Shown: positions 7,932 to 17,860 of the stretch, one piece after another
Numbering within the stretch: the first letter of the stretch is position 1
How the letters are laid out: each line of letters starts with the position of its first letter
NCBI GenBank assembly: GCA_949282945.1
Contig: CASDQQ010000122.1
Span: 1 to 38,650, forward strand
Direction of reading: 5' to 3'
Source: an uncultured Eubacteriales bacterium
GTDB taxonomy: Bacteria > Bacillota > Clostridia > UBA1212 > CASDQQ01
Length of the DNA stretch: 38,650 bases
Position numbers and translations under genes: made by a program
The notes under the pieces: model-generated
Databases searched by the model: none
Seen by the model: the letters and a program-made list of their open reading frames with translations, nothing else
What the model was told of the DNA's origin: nothing

Positions 7932-9297
7932 ATGCCACCTCTGTATACAGTTTGATTTCTCTTTTTTTAAAATAAAATACACAACTTGCTTTGATTGCTG
8001 AAATCCCGTCGGCTAAAGTAAGACCTTTTGGCAAAAAGCAATTAAGATATATAAGATCCATGATCCTGGCTATTTTAACGTCTTCGGGTATCATAAGAAG
8101 AAAAAGCCGCAGATAATCATTATAGCTCAGGCTTAAAACAGATTCTGCTCTTTTATTATAATGTATCCACGTTTTCCATTGCTCCCTTTTCTTAAATAGA
8201 GGAACCTTTCCATTATTTTTTAAAATTTTATAATCTTCATTGGATTCAATTAAATTCCATGAAAGGATGATTGCCTGTTTGGCCGCGTCCTTTCCCTGAA
8301 ACTCTACTGCTATAGTAGCCGCATATGCCAGAGCCTCAGCAATCGTATTAATTTCTTTATCCTGATATATATAAATAGAATTGAATAAAAACCTTATGAG
8401 TATAGTAAGAAATTTGAAATAATCAGCATTGGTCCCGTCGCTTTTATTTCCAAAAATAATATATTCAATTTCATTTTCCAGAAAATTTTCTTTATCAATT
8501 ATATTTACACCCGAGTTAAATACTTCGATAATATATTCGTTTATAAGAAAGCTTTCATAAATCTTGTCAAATTTAAAATCCTCTCCTTTAAAAATATTTT
8601 CTGCATAACCGGCAGCTTTCTCGGCTTCGCCTCCTTCAAGCAAAGAAAGTTCATCCAGATAATTTTTTATATACTCTCCTAAAGCGTTTTTACCTATACT
8701 TCTTGAAGGAAGCCTTTTATAAATATCGTCGCTTATTTCCTTGTCCCCGTCCTTTTTCCGGTTCATCGATTTTAAAAGTTCTGCGGCTTCTTTTCTCATA
8801 TCATAGTTTTTGCCTTTGTTTTTTTCCGCTTCCTCTGACCTTTCATATTCGCCGGCTTCACTTTCTGTCACTTTGCCAAAGCTCAAAAAATCCGTTATAC
8901 TATTAAATTTTTTCAAAAAATTTTCTGCGGTCTTAACCGGAATCCGATATTTGCAAAATTCTAAAATCTGTCTTTTGATTTCACCTGGATCTTCCAAGGT
9001 TCTTTCCATACAATTTATATTCTTATATTCCAGAGGTATAAAACCGTTTTTTCTTTCATATCCGGTATTCTCCTCTATATATCCCTTTAGCCCGATTTCC
9101 GCAGGCCATGACGACATCATACAATAAATACCGTACTTTTCTCTTATTTCCCTGTTATAATCAGCCATAACGGAATATACGGAATTTTCCAATATTTCTC
9201 TGGAAATAATTTTTGCCCCCGTATATTTTATTTCGTTCATAAGCGTTCCATAGAAAAACAGAAGTATACTCAAAATCACAGCAATAAACGAAGTCAT
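7921..9297 (-). CDS. DUF5702-like Tad-associated membrane protein
   Basis: 458 residues. A single N-terminal hydrophobic helix (about 3-20) is followed by a long, charged extracytoplasmic domain rich in Lys, Glu and Ile. The opening (FYGTLMNEIKYTGAKIISREILENSVYSVMADYNREIREKYGIY) matches the DUF5702 pattern, a family that accompanies TadE genes in Clostridia. The start overlaps the stop of the upstream TadE-like gene by 4 bases (ATGA), and the end overlaps the next TadE-like gene by 11, so the three genes form one translationally coupled unit. No catalytic residues are recognised. The role in pilus assembly or surface structure is inferred from gene company only. Confidence 0.68.
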   Translation of the reverse strand: MTSFIAVILSILLFFYGTLMNEIKYTGAKIISREILENSVYSVMADYNREIREKYGIYCMMSSWPAEIGLKGYIEENTGYERKNGFIPLEYKNINCMERTLEDPGEIKRQILEFCKYRIPVKTAENFLKKFNSITDFLSFGKVTESEAGEYERSEEAEKNKGKNYDMRKEAAELLKSMNRKKDGDKEISDDIYKRLPSRSIGKNALGEYIKNYLDELSLLEGGEAEKAAGYAENIFKGEDFKFDKIYESFLINEYIIEVFNSGVNIIDKENFLENEIEYIIFGNKSDGTNADYFKFLTILIRFLFNSIYIYQDKEINTIAEALAYAATIAVEFQGKDAAKQAIILSWNLIESNEDYKILKNNGKVPLFKKREQWKTWIHYNKRAESVLSLSYNDYLRLFLLMIPEDVKIARIMDLIYLNCFLPKGLTLADGISAIKASCVFYFKKREIKLYTEVAYAK

Positions 9298-9533
9298 TTT
9301 TCTTTATCACCTCCGAGTATATTTTCTATATATTCGGATATAAGCTCCGTATTGTTTATTATTTCAGCAGGGCATCTTCGCAGTTCTTCTGAGCTTTCCT
9401 TTATATCAGAAAGTTCTTTTACGGCCATATTATATCGTTTCATGGTAAGCATAAGAAAAACGGCGATAATACCTGTTATAAAAGGCACGATTATCGCCGC
9501 TTCCACTGTAAAACTTCCTTTTTCTCCACTCAT
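9294..9533 (-). CDS. Small TadE-like pseudopilin
   Basis: 79 residues. The N-terminus MSGEKGSFTVEAAIIVPFITGIIAVFLML has the TadE-type leader and membrane helix with a Glu at the +5-like position. A short hydrophilic tail follows (about 32-79, ending GGDKEK). The start is chosen at 9533 because GGAGG lies 9 bases upstream. A longer frame would need a TTG at 9587 or an ATG at 9572, neither with a ribosome site, and would bury the leader. Its stop overlaps the next gene (ATGA). Major Tad genes (ATPase, TadB/TadC, prepilin peptidase, Flp) are not in this window, so the protein may be assembled by machinery encoded elsewhere. Confidence 0.75.
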   Translation of the reverse strand: MSGEKGSFTVEAAIIVPFITGIIAVFLMLTMKRYNMAVKELSDIKESSEELRRCPAEIINNTELISEYIENILGGDKEK

Positions 9534-9622
9534 TAAATTATACCTCCCATACTTTTGTAAGGATTTTCTCATTTTTTTATCCAACAAATAAGCATTGGGA
9601 AATAATTCCGAAAGTTACTTTT

Positions 9623-10816
9623 TTAAAATATACTCGCCCATATTCCTACGATCTCTTTCCAAAAATCTCCGAAACTTTTTTTATCTATACTTTCCGCTAT
9701 TTTCAAATCACATACGGCGATATTTTCATCCTTACAGGTTATATAAAGTTTCCCTATGAGGTTATTCCCCGCGCACGGCGCGTTTATTCTTTCCGGCGCC
9801 GAAATCTTAATCTCATAATCTATTTTTTCATCTTCGCTCATAGGCAATGTAACATCGTCTGTACAAAGCAATTTTACCTTTCCCTGTTTCCCTTTTATAA
9901 CATCTATCTCAGTAATGATCTGATCCTCTTTAAGCAGCTCTTTCATCGAATATTTATCAAAAGAATAGTCAAGAAGCTTTCTTGAATCGGCAAAACGCGA
10001 CTTTTTATCATCACATCCCAAAACTACCGTTATTATCTCCATACCGTCTCTTTCCGCTGAGGCTACCAGGCATCTTCCCGCGTTTCCGGTAAAGCCGGTC
10101 TTAACTCCGGTCGCTCCCTGATATGTAAAAAGTAAATCATTTGTATTTCTCAGGCTTCTTCCGGATATATATGTTTCAGCCGTGGATACAACTGTCCTGA
10201 AAGTCTCATTTTTCATGCACTCAGCCGTAATGATCGCCATATCATAAGCTGTAGAATAATGATCATCATCATCCAGGCCGTGAGGAGTTACAAAATGGGT
10301 GTTCGTGGCTCCAAGCTGTTCGGCTTTTTTATTCATCATTTCCACGAATTTTTCTTCACTGCCTGCAATATGTTCTGCCAGCGCTACCGCCGCGTCATTT
10401 CCCGAACAAAGCATAAGTCCGTAAATAAGGTCTATTACCTTTATTTTTTCTCCTACGGACAATTTGATCGTAGATCCCTGAGTATAGGCGGCTTTCTGGC
10501 TTACAGTAACCACCTCGTCAAACTTTCCATATTCTATGGCTAAAATAGCCGTAACTATCTTTGTAGTGCTTGCTATAGCTTTTTTTTCATAAGGGTTTTT
10601 GGAAAAAAGTATTCTTCCTGTGGAAGCCTCTATAGCTATTGCGCTTCGCGCGTTCAGCACCATGCTTTCATCCTGTGTCTGAAAGGTCTCATAGGTCAGA
10701 TCTACCTCATATTCATCGTCCGGCAAAACATCATCGGCGTAAATTTGGTTAAAAGCGCAGGCTATGCTCAAGATCAGCGCTGCAAATAAAACGCAAAACT
10801 TTTTTCTGTACATCAT
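9623..10816 (-). CDS. dacF: Serine-type D-Ala-D-Ala carboxypeptidase (DacF-like PBP)
   Basis: 397 residues. A signal peptide (about 1-27, cut after YA) leads into a peptidase S11 domain. The three active-site motifs are S83-T-T-K86, SGN (138-140) and KTG (239-241). A PBP5-type beta domain (about 290-375) and an amphipathic C-terminal helix (FGDFWKEIVGIWASIF) should hold it on the membrane surface. It removes the terminal D-Ala from peptidoglycan stem peptides. The start is either of two adjacent ATG codons (10816 or 10813); the ribosome site is weak. It is divergent from the acyltransferase-like gene and 89 bases upstream of the TadE cassette. The dacF name rests on family and on nearby punA; a dacB-type role is possible. 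Confidence 0.88.
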   Translation of the reverse strand: MMYRKKFCVLFAALILSIACAFNQIYADDVLPDDEYEVDLTYETFQTQDESMVLNARSAIAIEASTGRILFSKNPYEKKAIASTTKIVTAILAIEYGKFDEVVTVSQKAAYTQGSTIKLSVGEKIKVIDLIYGLMLCSGNDAAVALAEHIAGSEEKFVEMMNKKAEQLGATNTHFVTPHGLDDDDHYSTAYDMAIITAECMKNETFRTVVSTAETYISGRSLRNTNDLLFTYQGATGVKTGFTGNAGRCLVASAERDGMEIITVVLGCDDKKSRFADSRKLLDYSFDKYSMKELLKEDQIITEIDVIKGKQGKVKLLCTDDVTLPMSEDEKIDYEIKISAPERINAPCAGNNLIGKLYITCKDENIAVCDLKIAESIDKKSFGDFWKEIVGIWASIF

Positions 10817-10918
10817 AAAAACCTGATTTTTTCAAATAATCCTGATTATAAATATGTTTCTAAAAGCACAAAAATGTATTATAATTTTGAAATTGATAAT
10901 TATGGGAGTTTGTTTTAT
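10817..10918. promoter_or_regulatory. Divergent promoter region, dacF / DUF1624-like gene
   Basis: This 102-base AT-rich gap separates divergent genes. A plus-strand TATAAT is at 10880-10885 without a convincing -35. A minus-strand TATAAT is at 10850-10845, with TTGTGC (10871-10866) at a short 15-base spacing. GGGAG at 10904-10908 supports the plus-strand ATG at 10919. Confidence 0.4.
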
Positions 10919-11689
10919 ATGGACAACGTTGAAGATAATAAATCCAATAGAATATGGGAACTTGACTTCATAAGAGGTCTGGCTATACTTGGTATGATAT
11001 TCATACATTTAAATTTTTCACTTGGGGAATACTGGGGCATAAATATTCTTTCCGGAGTTCCCAATTTTGCTAAAGTAGTAGATATCGTAATGGAATACGG
11101 AGGGCTTATATTCATCCTCATTTCAGGAATATGCTGCTGCTTCAGTAAAAATAATCTTAACAGAGGCCTTTCTCTGTTTTTTGTAGCCATGGTCGTAACC
11201 TACGTGACATTTATGTATCAGATATACGTAGATCCGGAGAACATTTACACAGTGCTTTTCGGCGTTCTGCATCTTCTGGCCGTATCAATGATCTTAGGCC
11301 ATTTTATACTGAAAACTTCTAAAAAAAATATACGGCTGTGGGCGCTTTATTTTATTGCCGCCGTCATGATCATATTTCTCGGAGTTTACGCAAGAAAGAA
11401 CCATATAAATATTCCTGTACTCTGCGGATACAGCGTTGATCCGTACTTTATATCTTCAGATTTTTTCCCTGTATTTCCCTATACCGGCTGGTTTATATTG
11501 GGAATCTTTATAGGTAAGTTTTTTTATCTCAACGGCAAGCGGATCATCAAATCAGAAATAGCCGGAAAATATTTCCCAATAAAGCAGATCTGTTTTATTG
11601 GCAGGCATTCTTTGCTAATATACCTTTTACATCAGCCTGTAATTTTTGGTATAATATTTTTATTGGAGCAATTTGGATTGCTTAACTAG
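10919..11689 (+). CDS. DUF1624 / heparan-alpha-glucosaminide acetyltransferase-like membrane protein
   Basis: 256 residues with about seven membrane helices. The opening [21 protein letters not shown] is the signature of the DUF1624 (COG3503) group, part of the YeiB/OpgC/HGSNAT acyltransferase superfamily. The closing [16 protein letters not shown] segment is also typical. Members are thought to move acyl groups across the membrane onto sugars, but the acceptor here is unknown. The start is 10919, where GGGAG lies 10 bases upstream; the frame is open 15 codons further without a ribosome site. It ends 40 bases before gltX with no terminator between, so the aminoacyl-tRNA synthetase genes are probably on the same transcript. 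Confidence 0.8.
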   Translation: MDNVEDNKSNRIWELDFIRGLAILGMIFIHLNFSLGEYWGINILSGVPNFAKVVDIVMEYGGLIFILISGICCCFSKNNLNRGLSLFFVAMVVTYVTFMYQIYVDPENIYTVLFGVLHLLAVSMILGHFILKTSKKNIRLWALYFIAAVMIIFLGVYARKNHINIPVLCGYSVDPYFISSDFFPVFPYTGWFILGIFIGKFFYLNGKRIIKSEIAGKYFPIKQICFIGRHSLLIYLLHQPVIFGIIFLLEQFGLLN

Positions 11690-11729
11690 ATATATTGTTA
11701 ATAATATTTTTAAAAGAGAGGTTTTATTT

Positions 11730-13184
11730 ATGGCCAAGGAAATACGTACGCGTTTTGCGCCAAGCCCAACTGGATATATGCATATAGGCAATCTCAGGAC
11801 AGCGCTTTATGAATATCTCATAGCTAAATCCCAGGGAGGAAAATTCATACTGCGAATTGAGGATACGGACCAGGAACGTTATATTGAAGGCGCTACGGAT
11901 ATAATATATGAAACATTAAAGCAAACAGGCATGCAGCACGATGAAGGCCCCGACGTAGGCGGAGACTATGGACCGTACATCCAAAGCGAAAGAAAGGATA
12001 CTTATCTTCCTTACGCTAAAAAGTTAGTAGAAAATGGCGCGGCATATTATTGCTTCTGTACAAAGGACAGGCTGGAAGAGATAAAAGCAAATTCGGCGGA
12101 TAAGGTAGCCGGCTACGACCGTCACTGCCGTGATCTTTCCAAAGAAGAAGTGGAAGCGAAATTAAAAGCCGGCACGCCCTATGTTATACGTCAGAAAATG
12201 CCTCTTTCAGGTAAAACCTCATATACCGACGTGGTGTACGGACTGGTAGAGATAGAAAATTCCGAGCTTGAAGACCAGATACTGGTCAAATCTGACGGTA
12301 TGCCAACATATAATTTTGCAAATGTTATAGACGACCATCTCATGAATATAACTCACGTTGTAAGAGGTAACGAATATCTTTCCTCTACCCCGAAATATAA
12401 TTTACTTTATGAGGCCTTAGGCTGGGATATTCCCGTCTATATACATCTTCCTCCGGTCATGAAGGACGCTCAGCATAAACTTTCCAAAAGGAACGGCGAC
12501 GCTTCTTTCCAGGACCTGCTAAAAAAAGGCTATCTTCCTGAAGCTATACTTAACTATATAGCTCTTTTGGGCTGGAGTCCCAGAGATAACAGAGAGTTTT
12601 TTACATTAAACGAGCTCGTGGAAAATTTCTATATAGAAGGACTCAGTAAGTCTCCCGCTGTTTTTGATATAGTAAAACTAAGATGGATGAACGGAGAATA
12701 TTTAAGGAACATGGATCCTGATAAGTATTATGCCCTTGCCCTTCCCTACCTGAAAAAAGCTGTTGCCTCTCCGGATATAGATTTGAAAAAAATAGCTTCC
12801 CTGGTGCAGGGCCGTGCGGATACATTTATGGATATCGCTCCTTTAATAGATTTTATAGACGCTCTTCCGGAGTATTCTACAGATATTTACTGTCACAAGA
12901 AAATGAAGACAGATAAAGTAAACTCTCTTGAAAATCTTAAAGCGGTCCTTTCCCTCTTAAAGGGAATAGACAAAAGGGACTGGAACGAGGAAAAACTCCA
13001 CGACAGTTTAATAAATCTGGCGTCCGAGAAGGGTGTAAAAAACGGCCAGATCATGTGGCCGGTAAGGACTGCTCTAAGCGGAAAGGACGTAACTCCGGGC
13101 GGGGCCATAGAGCTTTTGTATATTTTAGGAAAAGAAGAATCTCTTGCAAGAATAGAAACCGGTATAGACATGCTTGAAGAATGA
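11730..13184 (+). CDS. gltX: Glutamate-tRNA ligase
   Basis: 484 residues, normal for bacterial class I GluRS. It charges tRNA-Glu in the cytoplasm. The HIGH-type motif is HIGN (18-21) within [20 protein letters not shown], and the KMSKS-type motif is KLSKR (250-254). C108-x-C110 and C133 fit the zinc-binding pattern seen in many GluRS enzymes. The start is 11730, giving [15 protein letters not shown] with GAGAGG just upstream; the frame runs 19 codons further upstream but overlaps the previous gene. The next gene is glnS. With a separate glutaminyl-tRNA synthetase, this GluRS is likely to be the discriminating type, though specificity cannot be proven by eye. Confidence 0.97.
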   Translation: MAKEIRTRFAPSPTGYMHIGNLRTALYEYLIAKSQGGKFILRIEDTDQERYIEGATDIIYETLKQTGMQHDEGPDVGGDYGPYIQSERKDTYLPYAKKLVENGAAYYCFCTKDRLEEIKANSADKVAGYDRHCRDLSKEEVEAKLKAGTPYVIRQKMPLSGKTSYTDVVYGLVEIENSELEDQILVKSDGMPTYNFANVIDDHLMNITHVVRGNEYLSSTPKYNLLYEALGWDIPVYIHLPPVMKDAQHKLSKRNGDASFQDLLKKGYLPEAILNYIALLGWSPRDNREFFTLNELVENFYIEGLSKSPAVFDIVKLRWMNGEYLRNMDPDKYYALALPYLKKAVASPDIDLKKIASLVQGRADTFMDIAPLIDFIDALPEYSTDIYCHKKMKTDKVNSLENLKAVLSLLKGIDKRDWNEEKLHDSLINLASEKGVKNGQIMWPVRTALSGKDVTPGGAIELLYILGKEESLARIETGIDMLEE

Positions 13185-13216
13185 TATTAACCTATTTGAA
13201 AGGATCGTATATTACT

Positions 13217-14881
13217 ATGGATGAAAATAAAAACTTTATTTGTGAATTTATTGAAGAAGATATTTCCAAAGGAGGGCGGTTTGAGGGAAAAAGAGTTCAT
13301 ACCCGTTTTCCTCCGGAACCTAACGGATATCTTCATATAGGACATGCAAAAGCTATCTGTATAGACTTTGCGACCGCGGAAAAATACGGCGGCCTCTGTA
13401 ACCTTCGTTTTGACGATACTAATCCTGTAAAAGAGGATACCGAATATGTGGACGCTATAAAGGAGGATATAAAATGGCTCGGTTTTGACTGGGGAGACAG
13501 ACTTTTTTATGCCTCCGATTATTTTGAAACCATGTACGAATGCGCCGTTACACTTATAAAAAAAGGCCTTGCCTATGTATGCGGGCTTACTGCGAATGAA
13601 ATAAAGAAATATAGAGGAACTCTTACGGAACCGGGAATAAACAGTCCTTACAGAGACAGGAGCGTGGAAGAAAATCTGGATCTGTTTAAACGTATGCGCG
13701 ACGGGGAATTTCCCGACGGAAGTATGATACTGCGCGCAAAAATAGATATGGCGTCTCCTAATATAAATATGCGGGATCCCGCTCTTTACAGGATACTTCA
13801 TACTGCTCATCATAAAGCCGGAGATAAATGGTGTATCTACCCTATGTACGACTTTGCTCATCCTATAGAAGACTCTATAGAAAATGTCACGCATTCTCTA
13901 TGTTCTTTAGAATTTGAAAATCACAGGCCTCTTTACGACTGGGTCTTAGAAAATGTAGACCTTCCGTGTAAATCAAGACAGATCGAATTTGCCCGTTTTA
14001 ACCTGACATACACTGTTATGAGCAAGCGTTATTTAATGCGTCTTGTAAAGGAAAATTTTGTAAACGGCTGGGACGACCCGAGAATGCCCACGCTTTGCGG
14101 GCTCAGAAGAAGGGGATATACTCCCCTTTCCATAAGAAATTTCATGGATAAAGTAGGAGTTTCAAAAGCTATAAGCACGGTAGACTATGCTTTATTAGAG
14201 CATTGTATACGAGACCACTTAAATGCTTCCGCAGAGAGAGGAATGGCTGTTTTAGATCCTGTCAGGCTCATAATAGACAATTATCCTGAAGGACAAATTG
14301 AGGAATTTGAATTTGATATCAACACGGAAGATCCTGGCGCCGGGAAAAGAAAAGTATATTTTTCAAAAGAGCTTTTCATTGAAAGAAGCGATTTTTGCGA
14401 AAATCCTCCCAAAGGTTACTTTAGAATGTTTCCTGGCAACGAGGTACGCATAAAGCATGCTTATTACGTAAAGTGTACCGGCTGTGATAAAGATGAGAAT
14501 GGAAATATAACGGCTGTACACGGAGAATACGATCCTGAATCCAAGGGCGGCTGGATAGAAGGCGGAAGAAAGGTAAAAGGAACTATACACTGGGTATCGG
14601 CTCACAACGCCGTAGACGCTGAAGTAAGGATATATGAGCAGCTATTTTCTGTAGAAGACCCCGGAGACACTTCGGACGGAAAGGATTTCACAGAAAAGCT
14701 CAATCCTGATTCTTTAAAAATAATAAATAACGCGAAAGTAGAACCCTATCTCGCCAAGGCTGATAAAGGAGATAAATTCCAATTTCTCAGAATAGGTTAT
14801 TTCTGCGCCGATAAAGACCATACTCCCGAAAAACCTGTATTTAACAGGACAGTAACTTTAAAGGATACTTTCGGTAAATAA
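13217..14881 (+). CDS. glnS: Glutamine-tRNA ligase
   Basis: 554 residues, the length and architecture of bacterial GlnRS. It attaches glutamine directly to tRNA-Gln. [17 protein letters not shown] contains HIGH at 40-43. The second signature is VMSKR (267-271), followed by [21 protein letters not shown], which is diagnostic of GlnRS over GluRS. The C-terminal anticodon-binding beta-barrels are present. The start [16 protein letters not shown] is chosen by family alignment. An in-frame ATG at 13181 overlaps the gltX stop (ATGA) and would add 12 residues; AAAGGA upstream of 13217 is rather far (12 bases), so the start is not certain. A bidirectional terminator follows. Confidence 0.96.
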   Translation: MDENKNFICEFIEEDISKGGRFEGKRVHTRFPPEPNGYLHIGHAKAICIDFATAEKYGGLCNLRFDDTNPVKEDTEYVDAIKEDIKWLGFDWGDRLFYASDYFETMYECAVTLIKKGLAYVCGLTANEIKKYRGTLTEPGINSPYRDRSVEENLDLFKRMRDGEFPDGSMILRAKIDMASPNINMRDPALYRILHTAHHKAGDKWCIYPMYDFAHPIEDSIENVTHSLCSLEFENHRPLYDWVLENVDLPCKSRQIEFARFNLTYTVMSKRYLMRLVKENFVNGWDDPRMPTLCGLRRRGYTPLSIRNFMDKVGVSKAISTVDYALLEHCIRDHLNASAERGMAVLDPVRLIIDNYPEGQIEEFEFDINTEDPGAGKRKVYFSKELFIERSDFCENPPKGYFRMFPGNEVRIKHAYYVKCTGCDKDENGNITAVHGEYDPESKGGWIEGGRKVKGTIHWVSAHNAVDAEVRIYEQLFSVEDPGDTSDGKDFTEKLNPDSLKIINNAKVEPYLAKADKGDKFQFLRIGYFCADKDHTPEKPVFNRTVTLKDTFGK

Positions 14882-14887
14882 AAAAGG

Positions 14888-14915
14888 GCTGCGAAAACAT
14901 TTTAAGTTTCGCAGC
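14888..14915. terminator. Bidirectional terminator between glnS and the GH78 gene
   Basis: A perfect 9-base stem (14888-14896 and 14907-14915) has a 10-base loop. On the plus strand it is followed by TTATTTTTT; on the minus strand by a pyrimidine run with six T. It can end both the plus-strand gltX-glnS transcript and the converging GH78 transcript. Confidence 0.88.
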
Positions 14916-14954
14916 TTATTTTTTACCTTTTTACCTTGGCCATACTTTATGCTT

Positions 14955-17699
14955 TTATTTTTTCTCTCCGTTTTCAAACAGATATTTCCCGGAAAGCAGC
15001 GTGCATATCCTGTATTCAATATTTCCGTCCTGATCATAAAAAGGTATATGTACCTCAGCTTTGGAATTTACCGGAACTGAAATGTTGAATTTGATCGATC
15101 TTTCTTCTCTTTTCCACCCGGAATATATTTTCCCCATTGGAGTATCTATCTCACAGTTCGCATATGTCAGATCCCCGAGAATATACGGTTTAACAGTAAA
15201 CTCTTTAAATCCCGGTTTATTCGGCTGTATTCCTCCTAAATATTTAAACAGCCACTCGTCTCCAGTCCCTAAGAAGTAATGGTTAAATGACCTTGAACTA
15301 AGTTCCCACCCTTCGTACATGGAATCCGCTCCGTTCGCTATAAGATATCCCCAACTCGGATATGTAGTCTGAACGGCTATTTTATAAGCAAGTTCTCCAT
15401 ATCCATATTCCGTAAGGGCCGGGAGTATAAACTTTGTTCCCACAAAACCTGTATCAAGATGAGGACCCTGGGGATTGCTTTCTATTTCTTTGGCAAGACG
15501 GTCAACTACTTTTCTGGCGATTTCTTCGTTTGGAGTCTTTTTCCACACTATGGGAGCAACATTCGATGTCTGCCTGTAACCCATTACCGCAAAACTCCCG
15601 TCATTTAATTCATAGGTTCCGGTATAATCTTTTTTATTGTTGCTCACCCATCTTGTAAGATACTCATCTTCATTTACAGAAAGGAAATTTTCATTCATAG
15701 CGTTTTTAGTTAATTCCGACTGTTTAAAATAATATTCTTCCTCCTCTTTTCTGCCAAGAATACCAGAAATCTTTGAAAATGCCAAAAAAGCCTCCGAAGC
15801 AAATACATTGCAGGTTATATCCGGACCTTCAGGGGCATTGGCGTCAGAACGTCTTTTATTGCAGCCAGGAGCTACCCAGTCGCCCATGTTGCTTGAAGAA
15901 AGATTGTCTTTAAGCCTCCTCACATCCGCCTCCATAACTTTCTTCACCCTGTCGTAATTATTTTTTAAAAGCCCTATATCTCCGGTATACAGATAAATAT
16001 ACCAGGGGATCAATATAGCCGCCGTCTGCCACTCGGCTCCGTATATATATCCCCAGTCCTTTCCGGTAGGAGCAATCTGGGACACTCCGCCGTCTTCATT
16101 CAACGTATCCAAAATATCATTGCAATATTTCTTAAAAAATTCTCTGCAATCCATATTAAGTAACGCGTCCTCTATTATTACGTTAGCGTCGCCGAGCCAT
16201 CCGTTTTTCTCATATGTGGGACAGTCGGTAGGCTTACCATGAAAATTGTTGAGCATTGTGGAAACCATATTTCTGTTTATCTTATTTAAAATTCCATTTG
16301 AGCACTGGAAATGCCCGGTGAGCTCAACGTCATTATAAAATCTTTCAGCAATAACATTTTTTTCAGTTAAAGCGTATTCCTCTCCCTCGGGCATTCCAGA
16401 TACGACCACATATCTGAAGCCTTTATAATTATATTTCGGTGCGAAGCTTTCCTCTTCCCCTCCTTTAAAAATATAGTAATCCATCTGTGGCAGTCCCGAT
16501 TCGTCGCTCACATTCCAATAAACGACATTTTCATCCGAGTCGAGTTTTTCTCCGCACGCTATCTTAATTCTTGTACCTTCCGGAGCTTTCGCAGTAAGCA
16601 CCACACGTCCCGCGATTTGTTTTCCCACATCAAAAACATAATTTCCTGCTCTGTTCTTATAGCATCGTACAGCGTTAAATCTATCCGTAACTCTTACCGG
16701 GGGCAAAAGCATGGAAGTCATTTTCCCTGTCGGCGCAAAATCATTTACGTTACGCGCCCTGTCCCATGCGCTGTCGTCAAAGCCGGTATCGGTCCAACCG
16801 GGCATTTCCTTTCTAGCGTCGTAATTCTCTCCGCAATATATGCAATTATATGTTACCGGACCATCCATGGTCATCTTCCAACTTTCGTCGCTCAAAATAG
16901 TTTCCCCGGAGCCGTCCGGATATTTTATTTCAAGCTGCACTCTTAGCTTGGGATTACTTCTGTAATCGCAGTGGTGCCATTCCCACGGACTGTTTTCATA
17001 TATATTATAAAATCCTCTTCCAAGTTCCGCGGCAATCGCGTTCTGCCCCTTTTTAAGCAGATCCGCTACATCTATTACCCTGTAAGGCACGGTAGCGGAA
17101 TAACCTGTGTGAGCAGGCTCTATAAGGCTGTCGCTGGTTTCTTTCCCATTTATGTAGCTATAACATATTCCAAGTCCGGATATAGAAAGTATAGCCCTTA
17201 CCGGTTTATCTTTTAAGAAAAATTCCTTCCTTAATCTGGGCGCCGCGTCTTCTTTTTCCGGAAGTCTTCTTTCCTTACGTCCGTCAATTACAAGCGGCGT
17301 GTTGTCTAAAGGCGTGTATACGCCTTCATATCCTATCCAGTCAGCTTTCCATTCTTCCTGTGAAAAATATGCCGTTTCAAAATATGCCGTTTCGCTCCAC
17401 GGGCTTAAATTACCCGCCTCATCCCTGCATCTTACTTTCCAGTAGTATCTTGTGCAGGATTTAATGGATTCTCCGTCGTACTCTACCCAAAAATTCTGAT
17501 CTGACCCGTCCTTCTTTACATGCCATATATTTCCTTCACATCCGCTGATCTTTTCCAACGAATCAGCCACTATGATCTCATAGCCTGTCTGAAACTTTCC
17601 AAAACCTTCAGAGTCAAGCTTCCATGAAAAATATGGTTTAGAATTTTCAATTCCGAGAGGATCTTTTAGTCCGTCTGTCCGCAATTCTTTAATATTCAT
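14955..17699 (-). CDS. GH78 alpha-L-rhamnosidase
   Basis: 914 residues without a signal peptide, so cytoplasmic. It hydrolyses terminal alpha-L-rhamnose from glycosides or oligosaccharides. The order is the usual one: N-terminal beta domains (about 1-450, with the rhamnosidase N-domain around 160-340), an (alpha/alpha)6 catalytic barrel (about 455-830) and a C-terminal beta domain. Catalytic-region motifs are TDCPTYEKNGWLGDAN (491-506; D492, E497 and D504 are the conserved acidic residues), HLDTGFVGT (747-755), PSWGYLIANGADSMYEGWE (781-799; E796 matches the family general base) and SFNHYFLGT (804-812). AAGGAG lies 8 bases before the ATG. It is divergent from a GH116 gene 161 bases away, suggesting joint control. 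Confidence 0.93.
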   Translation of the reverse strand: MNIKELRTDGLKDPLGIENSKPYFSWKLDSEGFGKFQTGYEIIVADSLEKISGCEGNIWHVKKDGSDQNFWVEYDGESIKSCTRYYWKVRCRDEAGNLSPWSETAYFETAYFSQEEWKADWIGYEGVYTPLDNTPLVIDGRKERRLPEKEDAAPRLRKEFFLKDKPVRAILSISGLGICYSYINGKETSDSLIEPAHTGYSATVPYRVIDVADLLKKGQNAIAAELGRGFYNIYENSPWEWHHCDYRSNPKLRVQLEIKYPDGSGETILSDESWKMTMDGPVTYNCIYCGENYDARKEMPGWTDTGFDDSAWDRARNVNDFAPTGKMTSMLLPPVRVTDRFNAVRCYKNRAGNYVFDVGKQIAGRVVLTAKAPEGTRIKIACGEKLDSDENVVYWNVSDESGLPQMDYYIFKGGEEESFAPKYNYKGFRYVVVSGMPEGEEYALTEKNVIAERFYNDVELTGHFQCSNGILNKINRNMVSTMLNNFHGKPTDCPTYEKNGWLGDANVIIEDALLNMDCREFFKKYCNDILDTLNEDGGVSQIAPTGKDWGYIYGAEWQTAAILIPWYIYLYTGDIGLLKNNYDRVKKVMEADVRRLKDNLSSSNMGDWVAPGCNKRRSDANAPEGPDITCNVFASEAFLAFSKISGILGRKEEEEYYFKQSELTKNAMNENFLSVNEDEYLTRWVSNNKKDYTGTYELNDGSFAVMGYRQTSNVAPIVWKKTPNEEIARKVVDRLAKEIESNPQGPHLDTGFVGTKFILPALTEYGYGELAYKIAVQTTYPSWGYLIANGADSMYEGWELSSRSFNHYFLGTGDEWLFKYLGGIQPNKPGFKEFTVKPYILGDLTYANCEIDTPMGKIYSGWKREERSIKFNISVPVNSKAEVHIPFYDQDGNIEYRICTLLSGKYLFENGEKK

Positions 17700-17741
17700 T
17701 TTTATTCTCCTTATTTGTGAATTTGATATTGCTGTTTTTTT

Positions 17742-17768
17742 ATTGTATCATATTTTTCAAAATTTCAA
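17742..17768 (-). promoter_or_regulatory. Possible promoter of the GH78 gene
   Basis: Minus-strand TTGAAA (17768-17763) and TACAAT (17747-17742) are spaced 15 bases apart, about 43 bases upstream of the start codon. The spacing is short and the region AT-rich, so this is only a candidate. Confidence 0.35.
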
Positions 17769-17809
17769 TATAAAAATTTGATTTTTTTTACCACTATTCT
17801 CATCGGATA

Positions 17810-17818
17810 TGTTAGAAT
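17810..17818 (+). promoter_or_regulatory. Possible extended -10 promoter of the GH116 gene
   Basis: TGTTAGAAT fits the extended -10 form (TG, one base, then a TATAAT-like hexamer). It lies about 42 bases upstream of the GH116 start. No clear -35 is visible. Confidence 0.35.
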
Positions 17819-17860
17819 GAAATATAAATCTTAATCAAAAATTCACGGAGGAATAAAAAT

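Noticed and set aside
11690-11729. T-box or other riboswitch before gltX
   Set aside because: Only 40 bases separate the genes and no specifier stem or TGGN antiterminator motif is visible.
13187-13894. 235-codon minus-strand open frame opposite glnS
   Set aside because: It is entirely antisense to a well-conserved synthetase, has no ribosome site and shows no family pattern.
16617-16946. Plus-strand open frames opposite GH78 and similar shadows elsewhere
   Set aside because: All are antisense to confident genes and their protein sequences look random.
17700-17860. LacI operator copy in the GH78/GH116 divergent promoter
   Set aside because: TTTTTCAAAATTTCAA-like sequence is present but lacks the central CG and symmetry of the site at 25467.
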